A stretch of 64,000 nt of DNA from Adiantum capillus-veneris (taxonomy: Eukaryota; Streptophyta; Polypodiopsida; Polypodiales; Pteridaceae), in NCBI GenBank assembly GCA_014529385.2, contig CM043971.1:55931209-55995208 (forward strand), in the 5' to 3' direction. This document shows positions 62,419 to 64,000 of the stretch, one piece after another; position 1 is the stretch's first letter, and every line of letters starts with the position of its first letter. The notes under the pieces are model-generated. The model did no database searches. It was not told the origin of the DNA and worked only from the letters and a program-made list of their open reading frames with translations. The position numbers and the translations under genes were made by a program.

Positions 62419-64000
62419 TGTTGGAATTAGGGTTGCAGAGAAACGCACACAACTTGGAGAAGATGAGAAGCTCAAGGCACACAATAGAGAGTGTGTTACT
62501 TAGTATGCAAATGGAAAGATGGATAGCCCTAGAGTGATGGGTGTATATACAATGCTCGGGGGGAAAAAACCTCCTAAAGAGGGAAAAAAGGCCCCGACGG
62601 TCCTAGTGTTCATGAACGCTGGCACATGAGTAAAGGGAAGTGCCATGCCCTGAGGACATGATCGGTCCACAAAGGGGAGTAAGCCCAAAGCTTTGCGGAA
62701 AGCTTCAAGCTTCTCATGAGACAATGCCTTTGTGAAAAGATCTGCAAGGTTGTCCTGTGTTGGCACATAAGCCAAGTTGATCTCTCCTGCTGAGAGCCTC
62801 TCCCTGACATAGTGGTAATGCACCTCAATGTGCTTTGTGCGAGCATTAAAAACTGGGTTCCTCGCAATTGCCAATGCGCACTGACTGTCAATGTAGATAG
62901 TGTTGGCAGTGTCATGTCCAACACCCAAATCAACCATAAGGTGTCTGAGCCATACACACTCAACCGTAGCTGTGAAGACCGCCCTGTACTTAGCCTCACG
63001 ACTCAAAGTGGCCACATTAGGTTGCTTCTTGCTCAACCATGATATACATGAACTGCCAAGCATGAAACAAAAACCACTTGGACACTCGTGTGTCAAAACA
63101 ACCAGCCCAATCTGAGTCCGAAAAAGCATGTAAGTCTCGCGGCAATGATCCCCCCTTGGGATAAAACAAGCCAAGATGTAAAGTGCCACTAAGGTAGCGG
63201 AAAATCCTCTTGACAGCCTGCCAATGCTTAGACCCTGTGCTATGCATAAATTTGCTGACCTGTGAGACTGCAAACTGAATATCTGGCCTCATGTTGCATA
63301 CATAAATGAGGCAGTCAACAACAGTTTCATAAAGAGTGACATCAACAGGATCGCCAGCATCATGTAGACTCAACTTCAAACCTGTTTCCATGGGAGTGGC
63401 AATAGGTTTGCAATCCTCAAGTCCAAATTTACATAGCAATGTCTCTATGTAACTTTTCCGACACAAGGCAATACCACCATGACACTGCTTAAACTGTATA
63501 CCCAAGTAATGATGCAACAGCCCCAAATCTTTCATCTTGAAAGTAGAATTCAAATCAGCCTTAAATTCAGCAGTATGTCTCTCATTTGGTCCAGTGATCA
63601 ACAAATCATCGGCATAAAGAACCACAATGAGAAGTACATCACCCTCACGCTTTACATACAATGTGCTTTCTGTTGGACTGTTACGAAAGCCTCATTTAAC
63701 CAAATGAGTGTCAACTTTCTCATACCAAGCACGAGGAGATTGCTTCAACCCATACAAAGCCTTCTTACATCTGCACACTTTGTCCTCTTGTCCTTTTATG
63801 ACAAAACCGCAAGGCTGCATTACATAAACTTCCTCAAATATGTCACCATTCAAGAAAGGAGTAACAATGTCTGATTGATGTACATCCCAACCAAAATGAG
63901 CTGCCAATGCACATAGAAAATGCACAGTAGTCATACGACAAGTGGGAGCAAAAGTCTCTTCATAATCTATGCCTTTTTGCTGTGCATAACCCTTTGCAAC
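62419..64000 (-). mobile_element. Ty1/copia copy 3 (copia-2 family), cut by window edge
   Basis: Begins with an LTR (62419 to about 62610) starting TGTTGGAATTAGGG like 20226. The LTR's far end, polypurine tract and nearby sequence are deleted, so CCTAGTGTT joins CATGAACGC. RNase H and RT follow on the minus strand and run off the right edge. Confidence 0.88.
62640..63934 (-). pseudogene. Copia copy 3 RT and RNase H
   Basis: RNase H at about 62640-63010 keeps TIYIDSQCALAIARNP, TKHIEVHYHYVRERLS and the C-terminal DNLADLFTKALSHEKLEAFR that copy 2 has lost. RT at 63017-63934 has YADDLLITGPNERH with both aspartates, and [21 protein letters not shown] stop at about 63692 and frameshifts near 63030-63270 break it. 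Confidence 0.87.

Overview
This window looks like nuclear DNA of a land plant with a large, transposon-filled genome. The evidence is spliced genes with GT-AG introns, Ty1/copia and Ty3/gypsy chromovirus elements that all carry an initiator-methionine tRNA primer site, a non-LTR retrotransposon, a DNA-transposon-derived MITE and many GA/CT microsatellites. The very long intron suggests a fern, lycophyte or gymnosperm, but the sequence alone does not settle the lineage. No bacterial, organellar or CRISPR sequence was seen.

Layout. 1-4.8 kb: no gene, several tandem-repeat arrays. 4.8-13.7 kb: a broken gene for a large protein with two similar N-terminal modules (DUF8039-like) and a C-terminal RNase H-like region (DUF7869-type, possibly a transposase). 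It is split by a copia element at 6.03-11.52 kb. 14.4-20.2 kb: remnants of a gypsy and a copia element, a 5S-rRNA-like fragment and unrecognised DNA. 20.2-25.3 kb: a decayed copia element on the minus strand with both LTRs. 26.4 kb: a possible SINE head.

27.6-56.2 kb: the one apparently intact host gene. It has six coding exons that splice in frame into a 551-residue RING-type E3 ubiquitin ligase of the DRIP (DREB2A-interacting protein) family. Intron 2 is about 25.2 kb. It holds an internally deleted chromovirus-like element (A, containing a 136-bp MITE), fragments of a related element (C) with an almost complete chromovirus (B, minus strand) inserted in it, a second gypsy fragment (D), a LINE with ORF1 and ORF2, further LINE tails, and GC-rich and microsatellite DNA.

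56.2-64 kb: the 3' flank, a hairpin with a G29 loop, coding-like fragments I cannot identify (one tandemly duplicated), and another copy of the 20-25 kb copia family running off the right edge.

The retroelements are all damaged by stops, frameshifts or deletions. The DRIP-like gene keeps its frame and conserved splice sites around the huge insert-rich intron, so it is probably functional. The least familiar content is the split DUF7869-type gene.
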